Shown here piece by piece: positions 53,453 through 62,522 of a stretch of DNA of 64,000 nucleotides. The position numbers were made by a program, and so were the translations under genes. Position 1 is the stretch's first letter, and each line of letters opens with the position of its first letter. Location of the stretch: the NCBI GenBank assembly GCA_963721105.1, contig CAVRHY010000017.1, forward strand, positions 206,403 through 270,402, written 5' to 3'. Below the pieces are notes generated by a model that saw only the letters and a list, made by a program, of their open reading frames with translations, did no database searches and was not told where the DNA came from. This DNA is from Thermohalobaculum sp963721105 (GTDB lineage Bacteria > Pseudomonadota > Alphaproteobacteria > Rhodobacterales > Rhodobacteraceae).

Positions 53453-54217
53453 ATGCGAGGAGATCCGGACGTGGACGAGAGGCCCGGCGAGCATCATCGC
53501 AGACAGGTCGCCGCCGCATGGGCGGTGCACGCCTTCACGGCGTCGGGGATCGTGCTCGGCTTCCTGGCCCTGCTCTCGATCGTCGAGGGCGACCGGATCG
53601 GCGTGTTCATCTGGCTTGGCCTGGCGCTTTTCGTCGATGGAATTGACGGCACGCTGGCGCGGCGGGCGAAGGTGCGGGAGCTTACGCCGCAGTTCGACGG
53701 CGCGACGCTCGACAACGTCATCGACTATTTCAACTACGTCGCCGTGCCGGCGATGATGATCTACTGGTTCGGCTTCGTGCCGCCGGGGTTCGAGATTGCG
53801 GCGGCCTGCGCGATCATGGCGGTGTCGACCTACACCTTCGCCAATGTCGGGGTGAAGTCGCACGACTACTACTTTGTCGGCTTTCCGGCGCTGTGGAACC
53901 TGGTGGTGCTGTATTTCCACGTGCTGCAGACCAGTCCCTGGGTGAATCTCGGCGTCGTCGTCGTGTGCTGCATCCTGACCTTCGTGCCGTGGAAATACGT
54001 CCACCCGTTCCGCGTGCGCGACTGGCGCATGGTCACGGTGCCGATGACGGTGCTGTGGGCGGCGACCTCGGTCAGGCTGGTGCTGGTCGATCCGCTGAGC
54101 GAGAAGGCGATCGAGGCCTCGCCGGCGATCTTCTGGCTGTGGGTGATGGCGTCCGTCTACTTCCTGGTGCTCTCGATCTGGCGGACGCTGCGGCCCGATC
54201 CGGCCGAGAGTGAATAG
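53453..54217 (+). CDS. pcsA: Phosphatidylcholine synthase (CDP-alcohol phosphatidyltransferase)
   Basis: 254 aa. Condenses CDP-diacylglycerol with choline. Signature DGIDGTLARRAKVRE ... FDGATLDNVIDYFNY, the Pcs variant of the CDP-alcohol phosphotransferase motif, plus about eight hydrophobic helices. Common in alphaproteobacteria with phosphatidylcholine membranes. The ATG was kept; a GTG six codons later (MDERPGEHH) has AGGAG 8 nt upstream and may be the true start. Confidence 0.92.
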   Translation: MRGDPDVDERPGEHHRRQVAAAWAVHAFTASGIVLGFLALLSIVEGDRIGVFIWLGLALFVDGIDGTLARRAKVRELTPQFDGATLDNVIDYFNYVAVPAMMIYWFGFVPPGFEIAAACAIMAVSTYTFANVGVKSHDYYFVGFPALWNLVVLYFHVLQTSPWVNLGVVVVCCILTFVPWKYVHPFRVRDWRMVTVPMTVLWAATSVRLVLVDPLSEKAIEASPAIFWLWVMASVYFLVLSIWRTLRPDPAESE

Positions 54218-54236
54218 GCCCGGGCGCCCGGCAGGC

Positions 54237-55094
54237 ATGGCAAACGCGCTGAAGGGCGGCAGGCTGGACGGCCTCGACATGGAGGCCAGGCTCTCGCGCG
54301 ACCGCTATGACCGGAAGTTGGACGAGCTGAAACCGGGCTTGCCCGCATCCACCAAGCCTATTTCCTGTCCGGCGCGTCGGCGGTGCTGGTCTTCGAGGGC
54401 TGGGACGCCTCGGGAAAGGGCGGCGTCATCCGCCGGATGTCAGAAGGCGATGGACCCGCGCGGCTTCGAGGTCTGGCCGATCGGCGCGCCGAGTGCCCAC
54501 GACGAGGCCCGCCACTTCCTCGCCCGCTTCATGGAACGCCTGCCGCCGGACGGCGCCATCGCCGCCTTCGACCGCTCCTGGTACGGCCGCGTCCTCGTCG
54601 AGCGCGTCGAGGAGCTGACCCCGCCCGAGCGCTGGCGCGCCGCCTACCGCGAGATCAACGAGTTCGAGCGCATGCTGCTCGACGACGGGACGCGCGTGCA
54701 CAAGTTCTTCCTGCACGTCACGCCCGACGAGCAGCGCCGCCGCTTCGAGGCGCGGCTGAAGGACCCGCTCAAGCGCTGGAAGCTGTCGCCAGAGGACTTC
54801 CGGAATCGCCGCCGCTGGGCGGACTATGTCGACGCCATCGAGGAGATGATCGAGCGCACCTCGCCACCCGACGCGCCCTGGCACCTCGTGGCGGGCAACG
54901 ACAAGAAGCACGCCCGCATCGGCATCATCTCGACCGTCGTCAGCGAGCTGTCCCGGGGAGTCGACCTGTCGCCGCCGCCAGTCGATCCGAAAACGCTGGC
55001 CGCAGCGCGCGCCGAACTAGAGACTCCCCGATATCGAGGAAGAACTGTCCGGCGGCCGGCCCTGAGGTGGCCCCCCGTGGTCGGCGCCCGGTAA
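54237..55094 (+). pseudogene. ppk2: Polyphosphate kinase 2 (PPK2), frame-broken
   Basis: About 285 aa. Phosphorylates nucleotides with polyphosphate. N-terminal MANALKGGRLDGLDMEARLS; Walker A VFEGWDASGKGGVIRR is in a second frame; Walker B FDRSWYGRVLVERVEE and the lid FEARLKDPLKRWKLSPED are back in the first. Breaks near 54343 and 54438. A third shift near 55025 would give the more natural ending PDIEEELSGGRP and a stop at 55063-55065 instead of 55092. Starts 19 bp after pcsA. Conserved residues intact, so probably functional in the organism. Confidence 0.85.
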
Positions 55095-55166
55095 GTGGTG
55101 CCGGGCTGCTGGCCCGGCCGCCGGCCTCGCCGCCGGTTGCCCGGCGGGGCGCGGCCGGCGCGGGTC

Positions 55167-56737
55167 TCAGCTCGTGAACCGGGTGATCTCCCCCGAGTGC
55201 AGCCGGCTGAAGTAGCTGTGCAGCTCGCGCTTGACGATCGGCATCAGCACATAGAGCGCGGTGATGTTGACCACCGCCATGGCGAAGATCATCGCATCCG
55301 AGAAGTCGATGACCGAGCCCAGCTGCGCCGCCGCGCCGATGACGACGAAGACGCAGAAGATCATCTTGAAGATCAGTCTCCTTCGCCTGCGCCCTCGCCG
55401 AACGAGGTAGGTCCACGCCTTCAGCCCGTAATAGGACCACGAGATCATCGTCGAGAAGGCGAACAGCACCACCGCCAGCGCCAGCACGTAGGGGAACCAG
55501 CAGAACGCCGTGGCGAAGGCCGCCGAGGTCAGGCCGACGCCCGAGACGCCGCCGTCGGTCGCGATCAGCGCCGCCTCGTCGAGCACGAAGAGGCCGGTGG
55601 CCGGGTCGATGATCAGCACGCCCGAGATGGTGATGACCAGCGCCGTCATCGTGCAGATCACGACCGTGTCGATGAACGGCTCGAGCAGCGACACGATGCC
55701 TTCGGTGATCGGCTCCTTGGTCCGCACCGCCGAGTGCGCGATGGCCGCCGAGCCGACGCCCGCCTCGTTCGAGAACGCCGCCCGCTTGAAGCCCTGGATC
55801 AGCGCGCCGACAAGGCCGCCGGCGACGCCGAGCCCGGTAGAAGGCGCCCGCGAAGATCTGCCCGAACGCCCAGCCGATCTTGTCGAAGTTGACGATCAGG
55901 ATGACGATCAGCGCCGCGCCGACGTAGAGAATGCCCATGAACGGCACGACCTTCTCGGTCACCCGCGCGATCGACTTGATGCCGCCGACGATGACCGCGA
56001 AGACGACCGCGGCGAAGATCACGCCGGTGATCCAGCCCGGATAGTCGCCGAGGATGCCGGCGATCTGCGCATGCGCCTGGTTCGCCTGGAACATGTTGCC
56101 GCCGCCGAGCGAGCCGCCGATGCAGAAGATCGAGAAGATCACCGCCAGGATCGCGCCGCCCGGCATGCCGCGCTCGCGGAAGCCCTTGATCATGTAGTAC
56201 ATCGGCCCGCCCGAGACGTGGCCGTCCGGGTATTCGTTGCGGTATTTGACGCCCAGCGTGCACTCGGTGAACTTCGAGGCCATGCCCAGCAGGCCGGCGA
56301 GGATCATCCAGAACGTCGCCCCCGGCCCGCCGATGCCGACGGCCACCGCGACGCCGGCGATGTTGCCGAGCCCGACCGTGCCCGACAGCGCGGTGGCCAG
56401 CGCCTGGAAGTGGCTGACCTCGCCGGCGTCGTTCGGGTCGGAATAGTCGCCCCTGACCAGCGCGATGGCGTGGCCGAAGGCGCGGAACTGGATGAAGCCG
56501 AAATAGAGCGTGAAGATCGTCGCGCCGACCACCAGCCACAGGACGATCCACGGGAACGAGACGCCGCGATGTCGAACGGCAGCGGCGCGAAGATCAGGTT
56601 GACGAACCAGCCGGTGGAGCTCGGCGAAGATCTCGTTGACGCGCTGGTCGATGGTCACGCCCGGCGTCCTGCGCGCGGCGGCGAGCGGAACGAGCGCGGC
56701 CAGCGCGGCGAAGACGGACATTCCTCAGTCGGATCAT
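55167..56737 (-). pseudogene. AGCS-family sodium:alanine/glycine symporter, frame-broken
   Basis: About 520 aa, ~10 membrane helices. An N-terminal signal-like helix (SVFAALAALVPLAAARR), then IVLWLVVGATIFTLYFGFIQ, GEVSHFQALATALSGTVGLG (AGCS signature), NIAGVAVAVGIGGPGATFWM, SGGPMYYMIKGF, and in the last frame EPITEGIVSLLEPFIDTVVI and SWSYYGLKAWTYL. Frame breaks near 56718 (after MIRLR), 56600, 56575, 55840, 55410 and 55380. Ribosome site GGAGG fits the ATG of MIRLR. uspA ends 18 bp upstream. Imports small amino acids. Confidence 0.85.
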
Positions 56738-56754
56738 GTTCATGCCCTCCGGGC

Positions 56755-57198
56755 TCATGGAACGATGGTGACGGGCACGCGAGGCCGAGGCGACGAGACG
56801 GCCGCTGACGCCGCCGAAGACGCGCTCGATCAGGCCCCTGGCGCCGACGCGGCCGACGATGATCTGTGCCGCGCCGCGCTCGCGCGCGACGCCGGTCGAG
56901 GATATCGGCGGCGTCGCCGTGCGCCACGTGGCCCTCGACCGCGAAACCCGTCGTCCGTTCGACGCCTTGAGCCGCGGGGTCGACGATGCGCTCGCGCGCC
57001 ATGCGCAACTTCGTCGAGGCGCCGCTTGTGGCGCTGCTCGTTCTCCTCCGGCGTCTGGAAGGAATAGGGCGACCATTCGACGACGCTAGCAGATCACGAA
57101 TGGTGCAGTCCGGCGTCACCCGGGCACTGGTCCTTCGCGAAGTCCAGTGCCCTCTCGCAGGCGGAACTGCCGTCCAGACCGACGACAAGGGTCGTCAT
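56755..57198 (-). pseudogene. Universal stress protein (UspA family), frame-broken
   Basis: Begins MTTLVVGLDGSSACERALDFAKDQ, the standard Usp N-terminus, preceded by GGAG. Later frames carry VEWSPYSFQTPEENEQRHKRR, VEGHVAHGDAADIL, AQIIVGRVGARGLIERVFGG (the Gly-rich nucleotide loop) and the ending VTIVP. At least four frame changes (near 57120, 57020, 56895, 56780). About 150 aa if repaired. Divergent from ettA; upstream of the AGCS gene on the same strand. Confidence 0.78.
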
Positions 57199-57344
57199 CG
57201 CTGTCTCCTCCCCTCTCGGCCGCGCACTAATGTGCGGCGCTCCCCGCCGGAGACGCAGTGGTTTCAGCCGCCGGCCGGAGGACCGTAACAGCTTTTAATT
57301 TAAAAAGAGACGGAAACTCCCCTTGCGTAAACTCCGCACCGCCG

Positions 57345-57373
57345 TTGTTCCCGCGCCCGCCCCGCCCTATACG
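57345..57373 (+). promoter_or_regulatory. Sigma-70-type promoter of ettA
   Basis: TTGTTC (57345-57350), 17-bp spacer, TATACG (57368-57373), 33 bp before the ATG. An AT-rich near-palindrome (CTTTTAATTTAAAAAG, about 57291-57306) upstream may serve as UP element or the divergent uspA promoter. Confidence 0.5.
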
Positions 57374-57406
57374 GTGCGCCCAAAGCAGCGGAGGCGGAGC
57401 GGACGA

Positions 57407-59062
57407 ATGGCCAGCTACCAGTTCGTTTACCACATGGATGGGGTCTCGAAGGCCTGGCCCGGCGGCAAGAAGGTCTTTGAGAACATCCGCTTGAACTTCC
57501 TTCCCGGGGTCAAGATCGGGGTCGTCGGCGTCAACGGCTCGGGCAAGTCGACGCTGATGCGCGTCATGGCCGGGCAGGACAAGGACTTTACCGGCGAGGC
57601 CTGGGCCGCCGAGGGCGTCCATGTCGGCTACCTGCCGCAGGAGCCGGCGCTGGACGAGTCGAAGGACGTGCGCGGCAACGTCATGGACGGGGTCGCGGCC
57701 AAGCAGGCCAAGATCGACCGGTTCAACGAGCTGGCGATGAACTACTCGGACGAGACGGCCGACGAGATGGCGGCGCTGCAGGACCAGATCGACAGCGAGG
57801 GGCTGTGGGACCTGGACGCGCAGGTCGACGTCGCGATGGAGGCGCTGCGCTGCCCGCCGGACGGCGCGGCGGTCTCGACGCTGTCGGGCGGCGAGCGGCG
57901 GCGGGTGGCGCTCTGCAAGCTGCTGCTGGAAGCGCCCGAGATGCTGCTGCTGGACGAGCCGACGAACCACCTGGACGCCGAGACCATCGCCTGGCTGCAG
58001 AAGCACCTGATCGAGTACAAGGGGACGATCCTGATCGTCACGCACGACCGGTATTTCCTCGACAACATAACGAGTTGGATCCTGGAGCTGGACCGTGGCC
58101 GCGGCGTGCCGTGGCAGGGCAACTACTCGTGCTGGCTCGAGCAGAAGGCCAAGCGGCTGGAGCACGAGGCGCGCGAGGACAAGGCCAAGCAGCGCACGCT
58201 GAGCCGCGAGCTGGAGTGGATCCGCGCCGCCCCGCGCGCCCGCCAGGCAAAGTCGAAGGCGCGCATCAACGCCTACGAGGAACTGGCCAGCCACACCGAG
58301 CGCGAGCGTGTCGGGCGCGCCCAGATCATCATCCCGAACGGCCCCCGGCTGGGCGGCAAGGTCATCGAAGTCCAAGGAATCCGAAAGGCTTACGGCGAGA
58401 ACCTGCTGATCGAGGACCTTTCCTTCGCGCTGCCGCCGGGCGGCATCGTCGGCGTCATCGGGCCGAACGGCGCGGGCAAGTCGACGCTGTTCCGCATCCT
58501 GACGGGGCAGGAGAAACCCGACTCCGGAACCGTCGAGTACGGCGACACGGTGCAGCTGTCCTATGTCGACCAGTCGCGCGACGCGCTGGACGGCGAGAAG
58601 AACGTCTGGGAGGAAATCTCCGGCGGCGCCGAGGTCATCCATCTTGGCGATGCGCAATTGAATTCAAGGGCTTACTGCGGCGCCTTCAACTTTCGCGGCA
58701 CCGACCAGCAGAAGAAGGTCAAGCTGCTCTCGGGCGGCGAGCGCAACCGCGTCCACATGGCCAAGCTGCTGAAATCGGGCGGAAATGTCCTGCTGCTGGA
58801 CGAGCCGACCAACGATCTGGACGTCGAGACCCTGCGCGCGCTGGAGGACGCCATCGAGGCGTTCGCGGGATGCGCGGTGATCATCAGCCACGACCGCTTC
58901 TTCCTGGACCGCCTGTGCACGCATATACTTGCCTTCGAGGGCGAGGCGCACGTCGAATGGTTCGAGGGGAACTTCGAGAGCTACGAGGAAGACAAGATGC
59001 GGCGACTGGGGCCGGATTCTGTCGAGCCGAAGCGGATCAAGTATAAGAAGTTTGCGAGGTGA
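57407..59062 (+). CDS. ettA: Energy-dependent translational throttle EttA (ABC-F)
   Basis: 551 aa. Soluble twin-ATPase of the ABC-F family that binds the ribosomal E site. Walker A GVNGSGKST (about 41) and GPNGAGKST (about 353), signatures LSGGERRRVAL and LSGGERNRVHM, Walker B LLLDEPTNHLD and LLLDEPTNDLD, and an interdomain linker rich in Arg/Lys (KRLEHEAREDKAKQRTLSRE ... QAKSKARINAYEELA). Start MASYQFVYHMDGVSKAW matches family N-termini. No frame breaks despite its length. Confidence 0.96.
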   Translation: MASYQFVYHMDGVSKAWPGGKKVFENIRLNFLPGVKIGVVGVNGSGKSTLMRVMAGQDKDFTGEAWAAEGVHVGYLPQEPALDESKDVRGNVMDGVAAKQAKIDRFNELAMNYSDETADEMAALQDQIDSEGLWDLDAQVDVAMEALRCPPDGAAVSTLSGGERRRVALCKLLLEAPEMLLLDEPTNHLDAETIAWLQKHLIEYKGTILIVTHDRYFLDNITSWILELDRGRGVPWQGNYSCWLEQKAKRLEHEAREDKAKQRTLSRELEWIRAAPRARQAKSKARINAYEELASHTERERVGRAQIIIPNGPRLGGKVIEVQGIRKAYGENLLIEDLSFALPPGGIVGVIGPNGAGKSTLFRILTGQEKPDSGTVEYGDTVQLSYVDQSRDALDGEKNVWEEISGGAEVIHLGDAQLNSRAYCGAFNFRGTDQQKKVKLLSGGERNRVHMAKLLKSGGNVLLLDEPTNDLDVETLRALEDAIEAFAGCAVIISHDRFFLDRLCTHILAFEGEAHVEWFEGNFESYEEDKMRRLGPDSVEPKRIKYKKFAR

Positions 59063-59068
59063 CGCGTG

Positions 59069-59708
59069 TCACTTGTTGGTATAATATATTTCTTCCATCC
59101 CGTGGCTCTCAATCAAAACGCGGATTAAGGTGTTAGCTGAGTGAAAAACATCCCGCGCAGCGTGTGTTATCAGGTTATCACCGGGCATACGACCCATCAA
59201 GATAACTGATCGGTCCCAAGAATGGCAGACTGCCGTATCATTTCTATTATCTACGACGCCGCGTAGGAATTGTGCATCTAGGTGGACGCCTCCCATTTTG
59301 TTTGCATAGTACTCAATAATAAGTTTTGGAAAAACCTTTATGCGGCCCAGCGTACCTAAGTACTGCCTGGAAATATACTCTTGAAGGTTATATATGTTGA
59401 GCACAAACGTCTCATTGTTATTATCCGGCAAGCATTTTTTTGCAAAACTCATCGAGGACATCGTCTGTTCGAGTTGGCGCCCCCTCAAAATTTGGCTCCC
59501 AAACCGGAAACCAGACTTTTCGCTTCAGAGCCGAGGCAACGATCTGGATGGTTGGATGCTGATCTAAAAGCATACGTCTCAATCGAGCAGCAGTGTCGAG
59601 CACATCCTGATAAGTCCTTTCTTTGTTGTGCCCAAATCTCCACAGGGCATCACAATCACTCCGTAGAAGTCGTGCGGCCTCCCAAGCAAATTGATCGTTA
59701 TGATTCAT
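59069..59708 (-). CDS. Unknown protein in a low-GC island (frame break at an A7 run)
   Basis: Two overlapping frames read as one ~212-aa protein if one A is removed from the A7 run (59433-59439 on the plus strand as T7): MNHNDQFAWEAARLLRSDCD ... DDVLDEFCKK continues as CLPDNNNETFVLNIYNLQEY ... SHGMEEIYYTNK. The DNA is about 47% GC against ~70% around it, so it is very likely acquired. Central region: TYQDVLDTAARLRRMLLDQHP and NLITHAARDVFHSANTL. I recognise no domain. A TTGACA lies 50 bp upstream. Convergent with ettA, 6 bp after its stop. The break may be a homopolymer error or a real frameshift signal. Confidence 0.6.
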
Positions 59709-59734
59709 TTATAAAAACTTTCTCCAGATCGCGA

Positions 59735-59763
59735 AAAATCGACAAATGGACGGCAACTGTCAA
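59735..59763 (-). promoter_or_regulatory. Candidate promoter of the low-GC island gene
   Basis: On the minus strand, a consensus -35 TTGACA (59763-59758) is followed after 17 bp by GATTTT, a weak -10, and by GGAG and TTTATAA before the ATG. The perfect -35 is unusual for this genome and fits an acquired gene with its own promoter. Confidence 0.35.
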
Positions 59764-59930
59764 CTCACTCGATCAGTTCGGCCCGTACTGTTCGCGCAGC
59801 ACGTTTCAGATGCAGGCAGACCCTACCCTGTTGTCAGTGTTAGGACCAGACGGCGTTGTGGTAGCGGTCGATCGAGGAGTGCGGCCAATCCGTCGGGCGG
59901 CGGACGAGGCGCGCCCTCGCGCTTTTTCGC

Positions 59931-60010
59931 GCGTAGGCCGGGCTTCAGTCCGGCATGTGGCCGGACCTCACGGCGGGGAGCTCGGTTGGCGGGCTGAAGC
60001 CGCCCTGCGC
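59931..60010. repeat. REPIN-like palindromic doublet
   Basis: Imperfect ~17-bp terminal inverted repeats (GCGTAGGCCGGGCTTCAG at the left; CTGAAGCCGCCCTGCGC at the right) enclose ~45 bp. Similar GTAGG...GGGCTTCAG...CTGAAGCCC...CCTAC elements are dispersed in many proteobacteria. Marks the right edge of the low-GC island. Confidence 0.55.
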
Positions 60011-60082
60011 AGGGACATGACGAAGCGGGACTTGATCGCGCCCCACCGCGTCGAGAAGTCGGCGTCGCCCTTGGACGTCCGC

Positions 60083-60150
60083 GTCATTCTCCGGAAGGCG
60101 GGAATTCTTGCAGGGAGCTTAGAAAGATCCCCACATTCGCGGGGACCACG
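60083..60150. repeat. Two short dispersed palindromes
   Basis: 60083-60107 (GTCATTCTCCGGAAGGCGGGAATTC) and 60126-60150 (GATCCCCACATTCGCGGGGACC) both resemble the common dispersed element in which GTCATCCCCGC and GCGGGGATCC flank a short loop; a better copy is at 61217. The 59709-60351 interval has no supported gene besides these repeats. Confidence 0.5.
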
Positions 60151-60351
60151 GCGCTTCATGGACGTGCCGAGCGAAAACCGGCCGCATGCAACCGAGGCGT
60201 GACCGCTGATGTGCCCTCACACCCACCGCCGCGTGCGGTCTGGTGGAGCGGCGGCGGGATCGGGACTCCGGCGCGTCCGCTTGCGGCGTTGCCCCTTGGC
60301 CGCGGCGGGTGGATGCGCTACGCTTGACGTGTTTCGCAGGGGGGGATCGTC

Positions 60352-60774
60352 ATGAAACGTGCGTTCCTGGGCGCTGTCGCGCTGGGGCTGCTTGCCGGGT
60401 GTCAGCAGTTTGGCGGGGCGCTGCTCAACCCCATCATAGACCGCAGCGTGGCGCTGACGCCGGTCTCTGACGGGCTCGGGGCGCTGACGCTCGACGGGAA
60501 CGAGATGTATCTGGACGACGGCAGCACGGTGCCGATCCGCAAGCTCGACCTGGGGCAGTACGGCGTCTACTACATGCCCACGCGGCCCGCGCGGCTGGCG
60601 AATGGCCGGGCGTTCTGCGGCGACATGCCGGTGGCCTACTTCACGCTGCACCGGACTGTGGACGGGCTGGTCGCGATGAATGTCGGCGACTTCACCGACG
60701 TGCCGAAGACGCCGCCGGCGGACGTGGTCCAGATGCCCGACGCCTGCGCCACCTACACCTTCCAGCGCGGCTGA
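60352..60774 (+). CDS. Small lipoprotein, paralogue of the one at 47.1 kb
   Basis: 140 aa. Lipobox LAGC (FLGAVALGLLAGCQQ). Mature region: MYLDDGSTVPIRKLDLGQY, YMPTRPARLANGRAFCGD, YFTLHRTVDGLVAMNVGDF and DACATYTF. Cys pair as in the other copy. ATG follows a GGGGGGA tract. A possible promoter is TTGGCC-N17-TACGCT (60296-60324), weak. Function unknown, probably envelope-associated. Confidence 0.75.
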   Translation: MKRAFLGAVALGLLAGCQQFGGALLNPIIDRSVALTPVSDGLGALTLDGNEMYLDDGSTVPIRKLDLGQYGVYYMPTRPARLANGRAFCGDMPVAYFTLHRTVDGLVAMNVGDFTDVPKTPPADVVQMPDACATYTFQRG

Positions 60775-61015
60775 CCGCCGGCGCGCCGCCGGCGGCTCGG
60801 CCGGCCGCAACCCGGGCGCGGGGACGGGCCGGGCCCGCCTCGGCGGAGAGCCTTGCGCGGTCCTTGTCTCCGGCCGGCGCGGCTGCGTGTTGCCGAATGC
60901 CGTATCGCCCATCCTGAAGTCGGGTTCTGGCGGGCGTTGCCCCGCCGGGTTCAGGACGTGAAGGAAAGTTGCGGGCCGTCCGGGTGAAGGAGGGTTACGG
61001 AAAGCGAAGGAGGCT

Positions 61016-61056
61016 TTCGGCAACGATCCTTCGCTAATCTGTCGGTAACTGGATGG
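61016..61056. repeat. Dispersed intergenic element, copy 2
   Basis: TTCGGCAACGATCCTTCGCTAATCTGTCGGTAACTGGATGGG matches 29652-29694. It contains CTAA-N7-GTAA, half-sites spaced as in CtrA boxes (TTAA-N7-TTAA) but degenerate. The 513-bp gap 60775-61287 contains this, a hairpin and another palindrome, and no gene. Confidence 0.6.
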
Positions 61057-61152
61057 GCGGCACGGCGGCGGGCCGTCTTGCAAGAGAATTGTCCCTGCGG
61101 GCCGGGCGAGTTGCCCTGGCTGCGCGGGAGTCGCGCACGTTAGGCGAGGATT

Positions 61153-61176
61153 GCCCCCGAAGGGTTCGGGGGCTTT
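61153..61176 (+). terminator. Terminator-like hairpin
   Basis: GCCCCCGAA (61153-61161), loop GGG, TTCGGGGGC (61165-61173), then TTT. Plausible terminator for rightward transcription from the lipoprotein, 380 bp after its stop. Confidence 0.5.
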
Positions 61177-61216
61177 GTGGCTTTCGTGCTCGCTCCGGCT
61201 TTCCGCGTGGCGCGGG

Positions 61217-61241
61217 GATCCCCGCCTTCGCGGGGATGACG
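61217..61241. repeat. Dispersed palindrome, best copy
   Basis: GATCCCCGCCTTCGCGGGGATGACG: ATCCCCGC/GCGGGGAT with a CTTC loop. Same element type as 60083 and 60126. Confidence 0.6.
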
Positions 61242-61287
61242 ATGGGGCGCGGGGGGCAAGGGAGGCCGGGCGAGGGCGAGGGCCGGG

Positions 61288-61770
61288 TCAGACCTCGCCG
61301 CGGTCGCCGTGGATGGCGACGATCTCGAGCGGGGCGTCCTGGGGGCGGATGGTGCGGATGGCCTCGGAGACGCCGGCGGGGACCAGCTCGCGGGTGACGA
61401 TCAGCAGCGTGTTCGGGTCGTGGTCCTCGCACATGGCGCGCATGTCGGCGAGCTCCTCGGCGGCGACCGGGCGGGCGGCGTCGAGGGAGGGCGCGCCGTA
61501 GGCCTCGACGAAGTGGCGGGCGAGCGCCTGGGTCGCGGCCTCGTACTCGGCCGGCGTGATGTCGGCGACCGCGACGAAGGTGGCGCGCCCGAAGGTCGCG
61601 AGGCCGAGCCAGCCGTTGGCGAAGGCCTGGCGGCGCTTGCCGGCGATGTCGGCCTCGGTCCAGTTCGAGAACTCGAAGGCGCCCGAGATCGCCCACTCGC
61701 CGGGCTCGGCTGCGTGCTCGAAGACGTTGTCGTCGGAGGCGTCGAAGCGGACGGTGCGGGCGAGCCTCAT
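61288..61770 (-). CDS. Conserved small protein, last gene of the mrp operon (possibly DUF6505)
   Basis: 160 aa, soluble: MRLARTVRFDASDDNVFEHA, GEWAISGAFEFSNWTEADIAGKRRQAFANGWLG, TRELVPAGVSEAIRTIRPQD. From memory it resembles the alphaproteobacterial family DUF6505, found beside biotin/lipoate-ligase-like genes. Its ATG overlaps the stop of the ligase-like gene (ATGA). Confidence 0.7.
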   Translation of the reverse strand: MRLARTVRFDASDDNVFEHAAEPGEWAISGAFEFSNWTEADIAGKRRQAFANGWLGLATFGRATFVAVADITPAEYEAATQALARHFVEAYGAPSLDAARPVAAEELADMRAMCEDHDPNTLLIVTRELVPAGVSEAIRTIRPQDAPLEIVAIHGDRGEV

Positions 61771-62522
61771 TCGAGCGCCCCGGTCAGCGGGCGGAGCGCC
61801 GTCGTGCCGTCGGGGCGGCGCAGCAGGAGGCCGCCGTTCTCGTCGAGGCCGAGCATGGTCGTGCCGTCGGGCAGGGGGTCGGGCAGGGGGTCGTGCAGGG
61901 GCTCGCCCGGCTTCCAGGCGCGGGCGCGCCAGGCGGCGTGCAGCGGCGCCAGCCCGTCGGCGACGAAGGTGTTGATCCAGAGCAGCATGTGGCGCGACCA
62001 GCTTTCCAGCAGGTCGATGGGCAGGATCTCGCCGCAGCCCTCGGCGTGGAGGCAGGTCCGGTCGGGCGTCTCGCCGCCCTCGGCGTCGGGCGGCGGCAGG
62101 AAGGGCATCTCGACGCCGAGGACCAGCCAGTCGGGGACCGCCTCCGGGTCGGCGGTGGCGGCGGCGGCGCGGACGCGGCCGCAGCGCGCGCCGTTGACGA
62201 GGATGCCGCCGGGCCAGGTGTAGTGGACGGCGACCTCGGGCGGGCTGAGCGCGCCGAGCGCGTCGCCGAGCGCCACGGGGGCGGCGAGGTAGACGCCGAT
62301 GGCGCGGCCGAGCGGGTCCTCGGGCGCGAGCAGGATGGCGGCGTGGAGCGCGTCGGCGCGGCGGGCCCAGGCGAGCAGCCCCGGGTCGGCGCCGGCGCGG
62401 GCGCGGGCGGTGGCGTGGGCGAACGGGTCGCCGGCGGCCTCCTCGCCGCGCAGCAGCGGCGGGAAGGAGGGGAGCGCGGCGTCCGGCGCCGCCCGAGCCC
62501 CGTGTCGCGCCGCGTCCTGCAT
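61767..62522 (-). CDS. Biotin/lipoate protein-ligase-like protein
   Basis: 251 aa. Looks like a diverged BPL/LplA_LipB-fold protein: SFPPLLRGEEAAGDPFAHA, LGRAIGVYLAAPVALGDALG, VHYTWPGGILVNGARCGRVR (GG-substrate loop and following Lys position replaced), RTCLHAEGCGEI, then a C-terminal domain TTMLGLDENGGLLLRRPDGTTALRPL like that of bacterial BPL-type proteins (DUF4444 in some). The ATG overlaps the mrp stop (TGATG). Which protein it modifies is not indicated. Confidence 0.7.
   Translation of the reverse strand: MQDAARHGARAAPDAALPSFPPLLRGEEAAGDPFAHATARARAGADPGLLAWARRADALHAAILLAPEDPLGRAIGVYLAAPVALGDALGALSPPEVAVHYTWPGGILVNGARCGRVRAAAATADPEAVPDWLVLGVEMPFLPPPDAEGGETPDRTCLHAEGCGEILPIDLLESWSRHMLLWINTFVADGLAPLHAAWRARAWKPGEPLHDPLPDPLPDGTTMLGLDENGGLLLRRPDGTTALRPLTGALE

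Noticed and set aside
60126..60150. Possible single type I-E CRISPR repeat
   Set aside because: GATCCCC...CGGGGACCAC resembles such repeats, but only one copy exists, without spacers or cas genes, and it matches the dispersed palindrome at 61217 better.
59381..60202. 273-aa plus-strand frame across the island
   Set aside because: Composition changes abruptly midway, no ribosome site, and the minus-strand frames give coherent protein sequence.
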